Source: Bacillota bacterium (GTDB lineage Bacteria; Bacillota; Sulfobacillia; DUMF01). Taken from it: DNA of 64,000 nucleotides. The stretch covers positions 1-64,000 of the forward strand of contig DUMF01000025.1 in assembly GCA_012840015.1 (NCBI GenBank), written 5' to 3'. A program made the position numbers and the translations under genes. The stretch's first letter is position 1, and each line of letters opens with the position of its first letter. Below are positions 37,083-45,911 of this stretch, piece after piece. The notes beneath the pieces were generated by a model that searched no databases, had not been told where the DNA came from, and saw only the letters and a list, made by a program, of their open reading frames with translations.

Positions 37083-37877
37083 TTACTTTCGGCTGAGAAG
37101 CGCGGCTCCAAAAGCACCTGCGAACTGAGCCAGTTCCGGCACGTGCACCTGCAGACCCAAGTGGCGTTCTATGGCCTGGGGGATCCCTCTGATGGCAGAC
37201 ACTCCCCCAGTCATTGCCACCTCGGGTTCAATGATCAGACGCGCAGCCATGCCCTGTATTCGCTCTGCCACCGAATTGAATAGGCCCCGTATGATCTCCA
37301 GAGTGGGGGTGCCACTTGCGACCAGAGAAATCACTTCTGACTCCGCGAAGACGGTACACGTGCTGGATATGGGCGCAGCCTTGCCATCTAAGTCGACTCG
37401 CGCGAGCTGCTCTAGGTCCATACCAAGCGCGTTGGCCATGACCTCGAGGAATCTTCCGGTGCCGGCGGCACACTTGTCGTTCATCACGAAGTCTTCCACT
37501 TGCCCGAGTTCGTTCGTACGGATGACTTTTATGTCCTGCCCGCCCACGTCAATCACGGTGCGCGCTGCCGGGAACAACCAGTGCACGCCGTAAGCGTGGC
37601 ACGTAATCTCGGTTATCACGCGGTCCACTCCTGACAAGCGTATTCTGCCGTAACCAGTCCCGCCTATAGAAGCCAGCTGTTCCCGGCGCAAGCCGCACTG
37701 TGAAAGGACTTGGCTCAATGCCTTTTCAGCGGCACCTACGGGGTCAGCACCAGTGGGTACTAATGCTTTTGTGAGAATACGCGGCCTGCTCTCCGGCGTG
37801 CCAGGGAAGTCCTCCTCGATTATTACCGCTTTGGTAGCGACAGAACCCGCGTCAATTCCTGCGTGCAGTTTTAGCAT
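37083..37877 (-). CDS. 2-hydroxyacyl-CoA dehydratase activator (BcrA/BadF/HgdC-type ATPase)
   Basis: A 264-residue ASKHA-fold ATPase that holds one 4Fe-4S cluster between two subunits and injects an electron into the dehydratase. It has AGIDAGSVATKAVII, GTGYGRIRL, IDVGGQDIKVI and the two cluster cysteines in NDKCAAGTGRFLE and SSTCTVFAES. The ATG complementing 37875-37877 is chosen because the family N-terminus begins there and GAGG lies just before it; the longer frame runs inside the neighbouring gene. It overlaps the dehydratase gene upstream, so the two are coupled. Confidence 0.92.
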   Translation of the reverse strand: MLKLHAGIDAGSVATKAVIIEEDFPGTPESRPRILTKALVPTGADPVGAAEKALSQVLSQCGLRREQLASIGGTGYGRIRLSGVDRVITEITCHAYGVHWLFPAARTVIDVGGQDIKVIRTNELGQVEDFVMNDKCAAGTGRFLEVMANALGMDLEQLARVDLDGKAAPISSTCTVFAESEVISLVASGTPTLEIIRGLFNSVAERIQGMAARLIIEPEVAMTGGVSAIRGIPQAIERHLGLQVHVPELAQFAGAFGAALLSRK

Positions 37878-39168
37878 CCTCAAGCACCTCCATGAATGCG
37901 TCGACTCGAGACCTGTGCTGGCCGGCTGAAGCGGAACGAGGATCCACGCAGTCGCCATCAAGCTCGAGGAATGGTATGCCGTTCTTGCGCAGTGCCTGCC
38001 GGAGGAGAGAGCCCATCCCGGTGGACTGCCTGCAACCCCAGTGGTCGAACTGAATCACTCCGTCAGCGTCGTATTCTTTGATCAGCTTTAGCACCAAGGC
38101 TACGCGCCGTTCGGCCGGGCCCCAACTTGGATGGCGGAGCATTCGCGATGCCAAGCTGTGCCAAGGCTTGTCAGGCTCTGGCGGAGCCCAGTGGACGTAA
38201 CTGTAATCGTTGAAAGCTATCAATGCTTTCCAGTTCAGTTCGATATGGTTGAGTAGCTGGGCATCAGTATACGGGCGCAGGTGTAACCAGATCAACCGGT
38301 ATGTCTCATCGGGGATGGCGGGGGTTGCCGAAGCCACACGCGCAGCAAGAGAGCTCTCTAATGCCTTGAAATAGGCCGTTCCCTCCTGGCAGCCCATCGC
38401 CAGGAGATCCATGGCCACGTAGCTGAGAGCCTCGGCTCCCCTCCATGGCCCCGGCTTTTGCTTTCTCAAGTTGTTAATGCGAAGCCGGTACGAGGTGGCC
38501 GCGGCGGATTCCTGCATAGCACGCTTGAGGCTCAGTTCCCAAAAGCGCTTATCAGTTTGGAGAGTTGACGGATAGAGCTGAGCTTTCAGGCGTTCCCACG
38601 TTTCTCGGAGCTGGCCAGCCACATAATCTTCTTCAGCAGCAGAGATGGTGGTGCCGAGCGGGAGGTCTATGTGGTAGTGGGGAACGCCAATTTCTGCTGC
38701 CAGGTTCTCAAGTACCCTATAGCCCCCGTCACACATGAGGTTCGTGGTGATCACAGCATCTGGCCTGGGCAGGAGCTCCATACCGAGCAGGCCGACCAGG
38801 CATCGATGGAAGCTGCACAGGTCGCTTGAATACCCCTGGCTTTGAGCGGCTGTTAGAGCGACTGGGCTGATACCGGCCACTGCCGCTACGCCCGCGGCGA
38901 GTTCTGGCATAAAAGGTATTGCATTCAGCGAGTAGCTCAACTCACTGGGTAAGAAAGCAGTCGTCCATACCACGGGGCGTTTCGAGACGAAAGAAGCAGC
39001 AGTCCATTTCAGCACGAATGCCAACGCTTCACGTTGATACGCGTTTTGTGGCGAGCACGTCGAGAGAGCTACCCCAAGCCTTCCCACGGCGTGAGCCGTT
39101 TTAGAGCGCAGGAGCTTGGCTACCTTTCCGGAAGTAAGCGCTTTTTGTATCAAGTTAGCTGCAAGCAA
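37852..39168 (-). CDS. 2-hydroxyacyl-CoA dehydratase family subunit (large)
   Basis: A 438-residue protein of the HgdB/FldC-type dehydratase family. Segments typical of the family are CSFHRCLVGLL, DAVITTNLMCDGGYRVLENLA, IPHYHIDLPLG-like GVPHYHIDLPLG and IQFDHWGCRQSTGMGSLLRQALRKNGIPFLELDGDCVDPR, which supply Cys residues for the active 4Fe-4S cluster. The C-terminal TRVEAF-type motif reads SRVDAFMEVLE. It overlaps its partner gene by 14 bases and the activase by 26. Substrate is unknown; double-cubane-type reductases are relatives. Confidence 0.85.
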   Translation of the reverse strand: MLAANLIQKALTSGKVAKLLRSKTAHAVGRLGVALSTCSPQNAYQREALAFVLKWTAASFVSKRPVVWTTAFLPSELSYSLNAIPFMPELAAGVAAVAGISPVALTAAQSQGYSSDLCSFHRCLVGLLGMELLPRPDAVITTNLMCDGGYRVLENLAAEIGVPHYHIDLPLGTTISAAEEDYVAGQLRETWERLKAQLYPSTLQTDKRFWELSLKRAMQESAAATSYRLRINNLRKQKPGPWRGAEALSYVAMDLLAMGCQEGTAYFKALESSLAARVASATPAIPDETYRLIWLHLRPYTDAQLLNHIELNWKALIAFNDYSYVHWAPPEPDKPWHSLASRMLRHPSWGPAERRVALVLKLIKEYDADGVIQFDHWGCRQSTGMGSLLRQALRKNGIPFLELDGDCVDPRSASAGQHRSRVDAFMEVLEDAKTARRN

Positions 39169-40261
39169 TTGCGCAACCCGCCTTTGCTTCGAGCATTTCG
39201 AGGAACGCTTCTACACGAGTTCTGGCTTGGCCCGAATCGCCATAGCCGTAATCGATTTCCACTACGAGGCACGGAATTGACAGGCTGTCCAAGTACCTCT
39301 TAAAGACCGGTCCTTCGTAAAGGCCTACATCGCAGAACTTCGGTACGAAAAATATGACCCCGCGTACCCCGACTTTACGTGCCCGTTCGGCCAGAAGTCT
39401 TGCTCGGTGGATGGCCGTGGTTTGTCTGGGGCAAGGGTGCCTCTTTAAGTATGACTCTGCCAGCCAATATAATACCTCATCCAGGGAAGAACTCTCTGGA
39501 GGGGAGGTCTCATCTGTCTGTGCCGGGTCGAATAGGTTGAAGCGGTTCCAGTTACAACAATCCACGTCCAGAATGCGCCCACCGGCTTCTTCCACGAGGG
39601 CGATCAGCCCTCCGTCCAAGAGGTTTGCCCCAGCCAAAAGGAGGCCTATCTGGGATTTGCCACGGCTGGGCGCCGGCCCTTGAAACTCCGCCGGTGGCGA
39701 GCTTTCTTCCGGTGGGTGGGCCAGTACTTGGGTGGCCACGGAAAAAGCGCTAGAGAAGGATACCTCACCGCTATAGGCCAGGCGCTGAATTTGAAGGATC
39801 TTCTGCCTGACCCGGCGATATTTTTCTATGGAAGCGCGAATCAGTGAGGCCGACTCCTTCTGTGAAGGCTCGTCTTTACCAAGAAGCCGGTGCAGCCGGC
39901 CCCAAGTTCGCTTCAGTTCTAGTGCCAAATAGGTTACCTGTTCGGGAGTGCTTTGACCGTCGGGGGTTCTCGGCAGCGATATTGGGAGCACTATTGGGGC
40001 TACGTCCGCAAGGCGCCGCAGGCTATCACAACAAATCGCCGAGACCATCGCTGGCTGATTGACGGGACGGCGTTCCAGACAGGCACGTACATAAGTACAA
40101 AAACGTCTCGGGAGCAACGAGTCCGCGCGGGGTCCGCCCGCACGGTCGGGTATCAGCCTGATGGGCTCGAAGCCTGCCGCGTGGATAAGTTCGACTGGGG
40201 TGTATGAACATAGCCATACGCACTGAGGCTTATCGTTTAATACGCTCGTTCCACCATTCAT
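39155..40261 (-). CDS. 2-hydroxyacyl-CoA dehydratase family subunit (small)
   Basis: The 368-residue partner subunit. The opening VWLCSYTPVELIHAAGFEPIRL is the family's usual N-terminus. Cys pairs follow in SAICCDSLRRL and the C-terminal VPKFCDVGLYEGPVFKRYL, with the closing IDYGYGDSGQARTRVEAFLEMLE. Spacing of Cys residues is compatible with a cluster-binding subunit. The start is uncertain: ATG 40261 overlaps the end of cca by 32 bases and lacks a well-spaced ribosome site. No CoA-transferase or ligase gene is adjacent. Confidence 0.84.
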   Translation of the reverse strand: MNGGTSVLNDKPQCVWLCSYTPVELIHAAGFEPIRLIPDRAGGPRADSLLPRRFCTYVRACLERRPVNQPAMVSAICCDSLRRLADVAPIVLPISLPRTPDGQSTPEQVTYLALELKRTWGRLHRLLGKDEPSQKESASLIRASIEKYRRVRQKILQIQRLAYSGEVSFSSAFSVATQVLAHPPEESSPPAEFQGPAPSRGKSQIGLLLAGANLLDGGLIALVEEAGGRILDVDCCNWNRFNLFDPAQTDETSPPESSSLDEVLYWLAESYLKRHPCPRQTTAIHRARLLAERARKVGVRGVIFFVPKFCDVGLYEGPVFKRYLDSLSIPCLVVEIDYGYGDSGQARTRVEAFLEMLEAKAGCAIACS

Positions 40262-41588
40262 GAAGTAGAGAAACGAGCACCTCCTTTCGGTTTCTGGCAG
40301 GGTCTTCGATTACCTTCTCGAGCAGGTATGCCAAAGCCTCACCGACGAGAGGGCCCGGTTTCAACTCGAGGGCTTCCATCACGTCGTGCCCTGAAACCGC
40401 CAGATCAGAAACATGTAAGGGCTCCTTGGCCTCGAGGATTTGCTTGATCCGCTCTTCCAGTACTCCAAACGCCTCTGCAGCTCTCGGCTCCCCGGAGGCG
40501 ATGAGGTCTGCTCTCTTGAGATCGAGCCAGTCGAAAATCAGGCTGCCGAGCTTCCTTATGAGCCTGCGCAGCGGTGCTGGTTCCCACGCTATGGGCCGCA
40601 TATGTTCCCTGACGAGCACAGACGTTTCCTCGATTGTGGCCTTATCCATCTTGAGCCTTGTCATTATGCTGACGGCCATATCGGCCCCGGCTTTATCATG
40701 CCCATAAAAGTGAACCTCTCCGTTATCCAGGCAAAGGGATGATGGTTTGGCGATATCGTGTAAAAGAGCAGCGAACCTCACCGCCAGCTTCGGCCGCACG
40801 AGGTCCACTACCTCGAGGGTGTGTTCGATTACTGGCTTATGATGGAACCTTACGCCTTCTTCCATGGTACGGGCGGCTGAGAACTCCGGGATCACTAGGT
40901 CCATCATCCCGGTTTGAAACATGAGCGCGAGCCCCCTGGAGGGGCAGGTGCCGAGCAGAAGCTTGCAAAGCTCATCTCTAATCCGTTCTACCGATACACA
41001 TGCCAGGCTGGCTGCGTTGGCCCGGATTGCTCTTAGAGTGACGGGCTCCACTTCCCAATCGTACTCAGCAGCGAATCTGGCAGCTCTCAACATTCGTAGT
41101 GCATCTTCGGCGAATCTTTGGTTAGGGTCACCTACTGCTCTGATCACGCCTTTCCGGATGTCTTCAATGCCGCAAAACGGATCCACGATGTCGCAATCAG
41201 GCCAACGAATCGCAATAGCGTTTACAGTGAAATCGCGCCTGCTGAGGTCCGATTGTATATCGTGCACGAACTCCACTTTTCCGGGGTGCCGTTTGTCCGC
41301 GTAATCCGCTTCACTTCTAAAGGTGGTGACCTGGACCAGTCGCCCGTCCGAAACGATGCCCACGGTACCGAACCGATTACCAGTCAACACCAGTTGGCTA
41401 TCGGCAAACAGCTCCTGGACGCGCATCGGGGTAGCCGTAGTAGCGAGATCCCAATCGTCTGGGACCTGGCCGAGGGCCAGGTCCCTTGGAGCACCGCCCA
41501 CTACATATACTTCGTACCCTGCAGCGCGCAACCTTTCCGCCACTGCTTTTACGTATTCAGGCACCTTCCAATGTTGACTCCCACTCAT
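40230..41588 (-). CDS. cca: CCA-adding tRNA nucleotidyltransferase with HD domain
   Basis: Adds or repairs the 3' CCA of tRNAs. The 452-residue protein has the class II nucleotidyltransferase core VVGGAPRDLALGQVPDDWDLATTA (metal Asp pair), RRDFTVNAIAIRWPD, the ERIRDELCKLL segment, then an HD-type domain with RFAALLHDIAKP. The HD domain may add phosphohydrolase activity. It is divergent from the ABC permease gene with only about 40 bases between them, and leads directly into the dehydratase module. Confidence 0.93.
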   Translation of the reverse strand: MSGSQHWKVPEYVKAVAERLRAAGYEVYVVGGAPRDLALGQVPDDWDLATTATPMRVQELFADSQLVLTGNRFGTVGIVSDGRLVQVTTFRSEADYADKRHPGKVEFVHDIQSDLSRRDFTVNAIAIRWPDCDIVDPFCGIEDIRKGVIRAVGDPNQRFAEDALRMLRAARFAAEYDWEVEPVTLRAIRANAASLACVSVERIRDELCKLLLGTCPSRGLALMFQTGMMDLVIPEFSAARTMEEGVRFHHKPVIEHTLEVVDLVRPKLAVRFAALLHDIAKPSSLCLDNGEVHFYGHDKAGADMAVSIMTRLKMDKATIEETSVLVREHMRPIAWEPAPLRRLIRKLGSLIFDWLDLKRADLIASGEPRAAEAFGVLEERIKQILEAKEPLHVSDLAVSGHDVMEALELKPGPLVGEALAYLLEKVIEDPARNRKEVLVSLLHEWWNERIKR

Positions 41589-41631
41589 ACCGGATATAAG
41601 CTAACAAAGTGAGCTAGGTGTAGGGGTGAGG

Positions 41632-43386
41632 ATGGTGAGCACGCGGCGGAGGAAATCCCTGCTCTTCCAGCTTCTCGTAGACTTGTTTTTCATATGTATC
41701 ATCGCCATCTTGATCTACGCCCTGGTAGCTGCCGGCAGACCCATCGCAGGGGCCGGAGAAAGCATACCTCTCACCCTTGAGCACCTGCCTGCCTACACCT
41801 TACGTTCGCTATTGCGCATGACAGCTGCCTACATTATATCTCTTCTGTTTTCTCTAACGTATGGGTACGTGGCCGCCAGCAGCCCAATGGCGAGCAAGGT
41901 TATGATTCCTGCGCTGGATGTGCTTCAATCTGTGCCGGTGCTCGGTTTCTTCCCGGCGGCAGTATACTTTTTCGTGCAGCTTTTCCACGGCTCCAACCTG
42001 GGTGTGGAGCTCGCATCGATCTTCTTGATATTCACTGGCCAGGCCTGGAACATGACATTCGGTGTATATGAGTCACTTACCACCATACCGAGGGACTTGA
42101 GCCAGGCACTGAAGGCTTTCGGCGTGGAAGGCGTACTCGCGATGAAGCGCCTCTACCTTCCGGCTACAGTCAGCAAGCTCATATATAACAGCATGCTCTC
42201 ATGGGCAGGCGGTTGGTATTTCTTGATCGCGTGCGAGATCATAACCTTTGGACCGGTTAGACATACACTGCCTGGGCTCGGAAGTTTCCTCATCAGGTCG
42301 GCGGAAGCGGGCCGACTGGATCTCGCATTTGCCGGACTGTGTGCTTTGGTGCTAGTGATAATACTTCTCAACGCGTTCATCTGGGGGCCTTTGCTGGTGT
42401 GGGGCGAGAAATATAAGTACGAACTCACGAGTGCCGGCGCTGTTCGGTCCCATTCCTTCGTGCTCGAACTGCTACAGGAATCTTTCCTGGTCCCCAAAAT
42501 TCTGAGGATGGCGAGGAGCGTTCAGTCGCATCTCGTAGAAGTCCTAGAAGGTTTTCAGGGGAAGAAGAGCCGTCTACCGCGCCCCATGAGGGCCAGGGCG
42601 TCGTGGGTAGCGAGGCCTGGTACCCGAGCGAAGATCCGCTCCATACTGCTGTGGGGCACGTTGGTGGTGATCGCATGGGTAGGCTGGAGGGGCGTGGTTA
42701 GCCTTGGACAGGTACTGGCGGGTCCGTGGCCCTACGAAGTACGGCTGATACCTGCGGCTCTGGGTGCTTCTACAGTGAGACTGTTCGTAGCTTATCTGAT
42801 TTCGCTGGCGTGGACGCTCCCGGTTGCCATTTGGATGGGTTTGAATCAGAAGGTCGGAGGAACGCTCATGCCCATAGCACAGGTGATGGCGTCAGTCCCT
42901 GCAACGGCGCTGTTCCCAGTGATCATATTGCTCTTCTTGAGACTGAGCGGGGGCATAAACCTCGTTTCAGTGCTGCTGGTCCTTACAGGTATGCAGTGGT
43001 ATATTCTATTTAATCTCGTGGCCGGAGTACGTTCGATCCCCGCGGACTTACTGGCGGCTGCGAAAGCCTACCAGGTCAAGGGTATGCTATTCTTGAAGAA
43101 GGTTGTGCTGCCCGGAATGTTTCCTTCTCTTGTTACCGGCAGTATCACCGGCTGGGGCGGCGGGTGGAACGCGCTTATCGTGTCTGAGTACGTTGTATAT
43201 GCTGGGCAAACGTATAAAGCATTCGGCATCGGTTCGCTCCTTGACGAAGCTACTTACGAGACGGGAGACACTCGGGTGATACTACTTGCCCTCCTGAGTA
43301 TGGTATTGTTTATTACAGTAATGAACCGGCTCCTGTGGCGCCCGTTGTACGACCATGCCGCCAGGCGTTACAGGATCGAATACTAG
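41632..43386 (+). CDS. NitT/TauT-type ABC permease, two permease domains fused
   Basis: A membrane protein of 584 residues made of two homologous binding-protein-dependent permease halves (about 1-275 and 330-584). Each has six or so hydrophobic segments and an EAA loop: TIPRDLSQALKAFGVEGVLAMKRLYLPATV in the first and SIPADLLAAAKAYQVKGMLFLKKVVLPGMF in the second. Normal members carry one such half and act as dimers. Starts at GTG 41626 and ATG 41632 are both possible; AGGGG spacing favours 41632. It is followed by its ATPase. The relatives move nitrate, sulfonates, taurine or thiamine precursors. Confidence 0.88.
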   Translation: MVSTRRRKSLLFQLLVDLFFICIIAILIYALVAAGRPIAGAGESIPLTLEHLPAYTLRSLLRMTAAYIISLLFSLTYGYVAASSPMASKVMIPALDVLQSVPVLGFFPAAVYFFVQLFHGSNLGVELASIFLIFTGQAWNMTFGVYESLTTIPRDLSQALKAFGVEGVLAMKRLYLPATVSKLIYNSMLSWAGGWYFLIACEIITFGPVRHTLPGLGSFLIRSAEAGRLDLAFAGLCALVLVIILLNAFIWGPLLVWGEKYKYELTSAGAVRSHSFVLELLQESFLVPKILRMARSVQSHLVEVLEGFQGKKSRLPRPMRARASWVARPGTRAKIRSILLWGTLVVIAWVGWRGVVSLGQVLAGPWPYEVRLIPAALGASTVRLFVAYLISLAWTLPVAIWMGLNQKVGGTLMPIAQVMASVPATALFPVIILLFLRLSGGINLVSVLLVLTGMQWYILFNLVAGVRSIPADLLAAAKAYQVKGMLFLKKVVLPGMFPSLVTGSITGWGGGWNALIVSEYVVYAGQTYKAFGIGSLLDEATYETGDTRVILLALLSMVLFITVMNRLLWRPLYDHAARRYRIEY

Positions 43387-43402
43387 TACTAGAGGTGTAA
43401 GT

Positions 43403-44158
43403 GTGGCGGGAGTGCTGTTGCAGATAAAAAATGTATCCAAAGTGTATGCCGACGAAGGCCGAGTAGTCCGGGTATTGGACGACGTGTCCTTCGATGTCCA
43501 TGAGGACGAATTCGTTTGTCTCGTAGGGCCGTCGGGCTGCGGCAAATCGACGCTACTCAAGATGATTTTGAATCTCGATACGCCTACCTCGGGTGATGTG
43601 CTTTACCGCTCTCGCCCGGTATCGGAATATAGCGAGCGGATCTCTATCGTGTTTCAATCCTTCGCGCTGCTTCCCTGGTTGACGGTAAGTCAGAATGTGG
43701 AACTGGGGCTTGAAGCGAGGGGCCTAAGAAGGAGCGAGAGGTTGGCTGTAGTAAATAAATACTTAGATAAGGTTGGACTAGACGGATTCGAGGAGGCCTA
43801 CCCCAGGGAATTATCGGGTGGGATGAAGCAGAGGGTGGGCATTGCGCGGGCTTTGGCCATGGGGCCTGAGTTACTCTGCATGGATGAACCGTTCTCAGCC
43901 CTCGATGCTCTGACTGCGCAGAACCTCAGGGAAGAGGTACTGGACCTTTGGGAGGATGAGTCTGTTCCGGTATCTTCAGTAATTATGGTTACGCATTCTA
44001 TAGACGAAGCCGTCTTCATGGCAGACAGGGTAATAGTGTTATCGGCGAGACCAGGGAGGGTAGTCGGTGATGTAAAAATAGACCTGCCCAGGCCTAGAAA
44101 CATGAAAGAAGAGGCTTTTCACGAAATGACAGACCGAATTTATTCACTCATCGTGTAA
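43403..44158 (+). CDS. NitT/TauT-type ABC transporter ATPase
   Basis: ATPase of 251 residues with Walker [11 protein letters not shown]-loop IVFQSFALLPWLTV, signature LSGGMKQR and Walker B LLCMDEPFSALDAL, then VTHSIDEAVFMADRVIVLSARPG, the TauB/SsuB pattern. GTG 43403 after AGAGGTG is chosen; the frame extends upstream into the permease gene without similarity. It ends soon after the conserved ATPase core, and the AAA-associated domain often fused behind it is encoded by the next gene. Confidence 0.92.
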   Translation: MAGVLLQIKNVSKVYADEGRVVRVLDDVSFDVHEDEFVCLVGPSGCGKSTLLKMILNLDTPTSGDVLYRSRPVSEYSERISIVFQSFALLPWLTVSQNVELGLEARGLRRSERLAVVNKYLDKVGLDGFEEAYPRELSGGMKQRVGIARALAMGPELLCMDEPFSALDALTAQNLREEVLDLWEDESVPVSSVIMVTHSIDEAVFMADRVIVLSARPGRVVGDVKIDLPRPRNMKEEAFHEMTDRIYSLIV

Positions 44159-44199
44159 CATAGCTTATAATGCTTCCTAAGCTGGAGGAGGTTGCTGTA

Positions 44200-44691
44200 A
44201 TGGACGTAGACCCATTGCCGGGTAGTGCATTGGGTGCTGTAATGGGGTTAATGGAATTCCTGGACGACCTAGGGGGTCAGGAAGACGTATACCGTCTTGC
44301 GACGGGTTTACAGATGGAACTGGATGATCTGTTGCCGGTACTCAACGCCGGTAAGCTCCTCGGGTTTTTCACGGTGGCCAAAGGCGACGTAATAATGACC
44401 GATTTGGGGAGCAAATTCCTGTCCAGTGACGTCAATGACAGAAAAAAGATCGTCTGTCAGCAACTTAAGAGGCTTCCAATATTCAAAGACGTCACGGAAC
44501 AACTCAAGAAAAGGAAGAATAAGCGGGCACCGAAAGATTACTTCCTGGAACTTTTCGAACGCAATCTCCCTGAAAACGAAGCAGAGAGCTTACTGAAGAC
44601 TGTGATCGATTGGGGCCGTTATGGAGAACTGATAGGTTACAACGAAGACGATGATGAGATCTACCTTGACGAGGCAGGACAGGCTAATTGA
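44200..44691 (+). CDS. AAA-associated C-terminal domain protein (detached ABC ATPase domain)
   Basis: A 163-residue protein that consists of the domain usually found fused to the C-terminus of NitT/TauT ATPases: GAVMGLMEFLDDLGGQEDVYRLATGLQMELDDLLPVL, KGDVIMTDLGSKFLSSD, and the closing TVIDWGRYGELIGYNEDDDEIYL. ATG 44200, eight bases after GGAGGAGG, is chosen over ATG 44170. The independent strong ribosome site argues for real separate translation, not a sequencing frameshift. Likely role: regulatory subunit of the importer encoded just upstream. Confidence 0.85.
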   Translation: MDVDPLPGSALGAVMGLMEFLDDLGGQEDVYRLATGLQMELDDLLPVLNAGKLLGFFTVAKGDVIMTDLGSKFLSSDVNDRKKIVCQQLKRLPIFKDVTEQLKKRKNKRAPKDYFLELFERNLPENEAESLLKTVIDWGRYGELIGYNEDDDEIYLDEAGQAN

Positions 44692-44712
44692 GTATCAGAA
44701 GGAGTGAGGCTT

Positions 44713-44820
44713 ATGGCTACCTGGCGGTGTTCGAGTTGCGGGTACGAGAAAGACTCAAGGTGCAAACCGCAGAAATGTCCTCAGTGTGGGACGAAGGGAA
44801 GCTTCACAAAGAAAGAATGA
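44713..44820 (+). CDS. RCKP-type rubredoxin-like mini-protein
   Basis: A 35-residue protein with two CxxC knuckles: WRCSSCGYE and, after the signature RCKPQKCPQCG, a second pair. The spacing suggests a single zinc or iron site as in rubredoxin. ATG 44713 is preceded by GGAGTGAGG. It follows the AAA-associated gene by 21 bases and a terminator comes right after it, so it closes the ABC operon. Function is unknown; related mini-proteins are common in anaerobes. Confidence 0.75.
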   Translation: MATWRCSSCGYEKDSRCKPQKCPQCGTKGSFTKKE

Positions 44821-44843
44821 TCGAGAAGCTGTCGGACACATCG

Positions 44844-44875
44844 ATGGCGGCAAGATAGGCCGCCATTTCTTTTGC
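44844..44875 (+). terminator. Intrinsic terminator after the ABC operon
   Basis: Perfect 8-base stem ATGGCGGC (44844-44851) and GCCGCCAT (44859-44866) with a 7-base loop, followed by TTTCTTTT. It separates the ABC/mini-protein genes from the fumarase operon. Confidence 0.8.
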
Positions 44876-45057
44876 GAGGACGGGTGGTGAGCTGGGTGGG
44901 CTGGCTTCCGGCGCTATTCATTCTTGCTGTATTATGGCTGATCCTTTCCCTCGCGAGAGTGACTGTGGGTTGTATCATCCGCATAATGCTGGCTCTTGTA
45001 GTGCTCGGCTTTCTTGCTGCGGTGCTTAAGGGCTGTCTTTTTGGGGGGATTCCATGA
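44872..45057 (+). CDS. Small hydrophobic protein of unknown function
   Basis: Up to 61 residues with two hydrophobic stretches (WLPALFILAVLWLILSLA and IIRIMLALVVLGFLAAVL), so probably a small two-helix membrane protein. Its 3' end overlaps the fumarase alpha gene by an ATGA junction. TTG 44872 lies in the T-run of the terminator, which makes the later GTG 44887 a better start. No family is recognised and no good ribosome site is seen. Confidence 0.45.
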   Translation: MRGRVVSWVGWLPALFILAVLWLILSLARVTVGCIIRIMLALVVLGFLAAVLKGCLFGGIP

Positions 45058-45899
45058 GAGAGATCGCGGTGGACCAAATCACTGAGGCGGTAAAGAGGCT
45101 TTGTTTACTGGCCAATTATCGGCTGGGTGAAGATGTCATCCAGAAACTAGAGAGTGCGGAGCGCGAAGAAAAGTCGCCTCTCGGGAAAAAAGTGCTGCAG
45201 CAGATTATCGAGAACGACGAAATAGCGGCTCGAGACGAGGTACCGATTTGCCAGGACACAGGGATGGCAGTTATATTCGTAGAATTAGGGCAGGACGTAC
45301 ATGTGGTGGGCGGCGATTTTACCAGGGCTATCGATGAAGGTGTGAGGAGAGCTTACGTCGAAGGCTACCTACGCAAGTCAGTTGTGTCGGACCCACTGTT
45401 TAACCGCAAAAACACGGGCGACAATACTCCATCGATAATTCATACATCCATAGTTCCCGGCGACAGGCTCAAGATAAGCGTACTGCCGAAGGGATTTGGC
45501 AGCGAAAACATGAGCGCACTGAAAATGCTCAAGCCGTCGGATGGCGTGGATGGGCTCAAGGATTTCGTGCTTGAAACGATCGTGAAGGCTGGCCCTAACC
45601 CGTGCCCACCAGTAATCGTGGGCGTTGGCGTGGGCGGCACCATGGAAAAAGCTGCCGAGCTCGCAAAAAGGGCCACATGCAGGCGCCTTGGGGAACCCAA
45701 TCCGGATCCCAGGTACGCGCGATTGGAAAGCGAACTTCTCGAAGCTATAAACCGCACTGGCATAGGGCCTGCAGGATTAGGCGGTACGGTCACTGCGCTT
45801 GCCGTGCACGTGGAGTATTATCCCACTCACATTGCGGGGCTTCCCGTTGCTGTGAACGTACTTTGCCACGCGGCAAGGCATGCTGAATTAGTCATATAA
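45054..45899 (+). CDS. Fumarate hydratase class I, alpha subunit
   Basis: N-terminal-type half of the two-subunit, oxygen-sensitive 4Fe-4S fumarase (or the related tartrate dehydratase). The 281-residue protein has VPICQDTGMAVIFVE with a cluster Cys, NRKNTGDNTPSIIHTSIVPGD, the GSENMSALKMLKPSDG segment and CPPVIVGVGVGGTMEKAAELAKRA. The beta subunit follows 12 bases later. Fumarase is favoured over tartrate dehydratase because malic enzyme, which uses its product, is next in the operon. Confidence 0.92.
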   Translation: MREIAVDQITEAVKRLCLLANYRLGEDVIQKLESAEREEKSPLGKKVLQQIIENDEIAARDEVPICQDTGMAVIFVELGQDVHVVGGDFTRAIDEGVRRAYVEGYLRKSVVSDPLFNRKNTGDNTPSIIHTSIVPGDRLKISVLPKGFGSENMSALKMLKPSDGVDGLKDFVLETIVKAGPNPCPPVIVGVGVGGTMEKAAELAKRATCRRLGEPNPDPRYARLESELLEAINRTGIGPAGLGGTVTALAVHVEYYPTHIAGLPVAVNVLCHAARHAELVI

Positions 45900-45911
45900 G
45901 GAGGTGGCACA

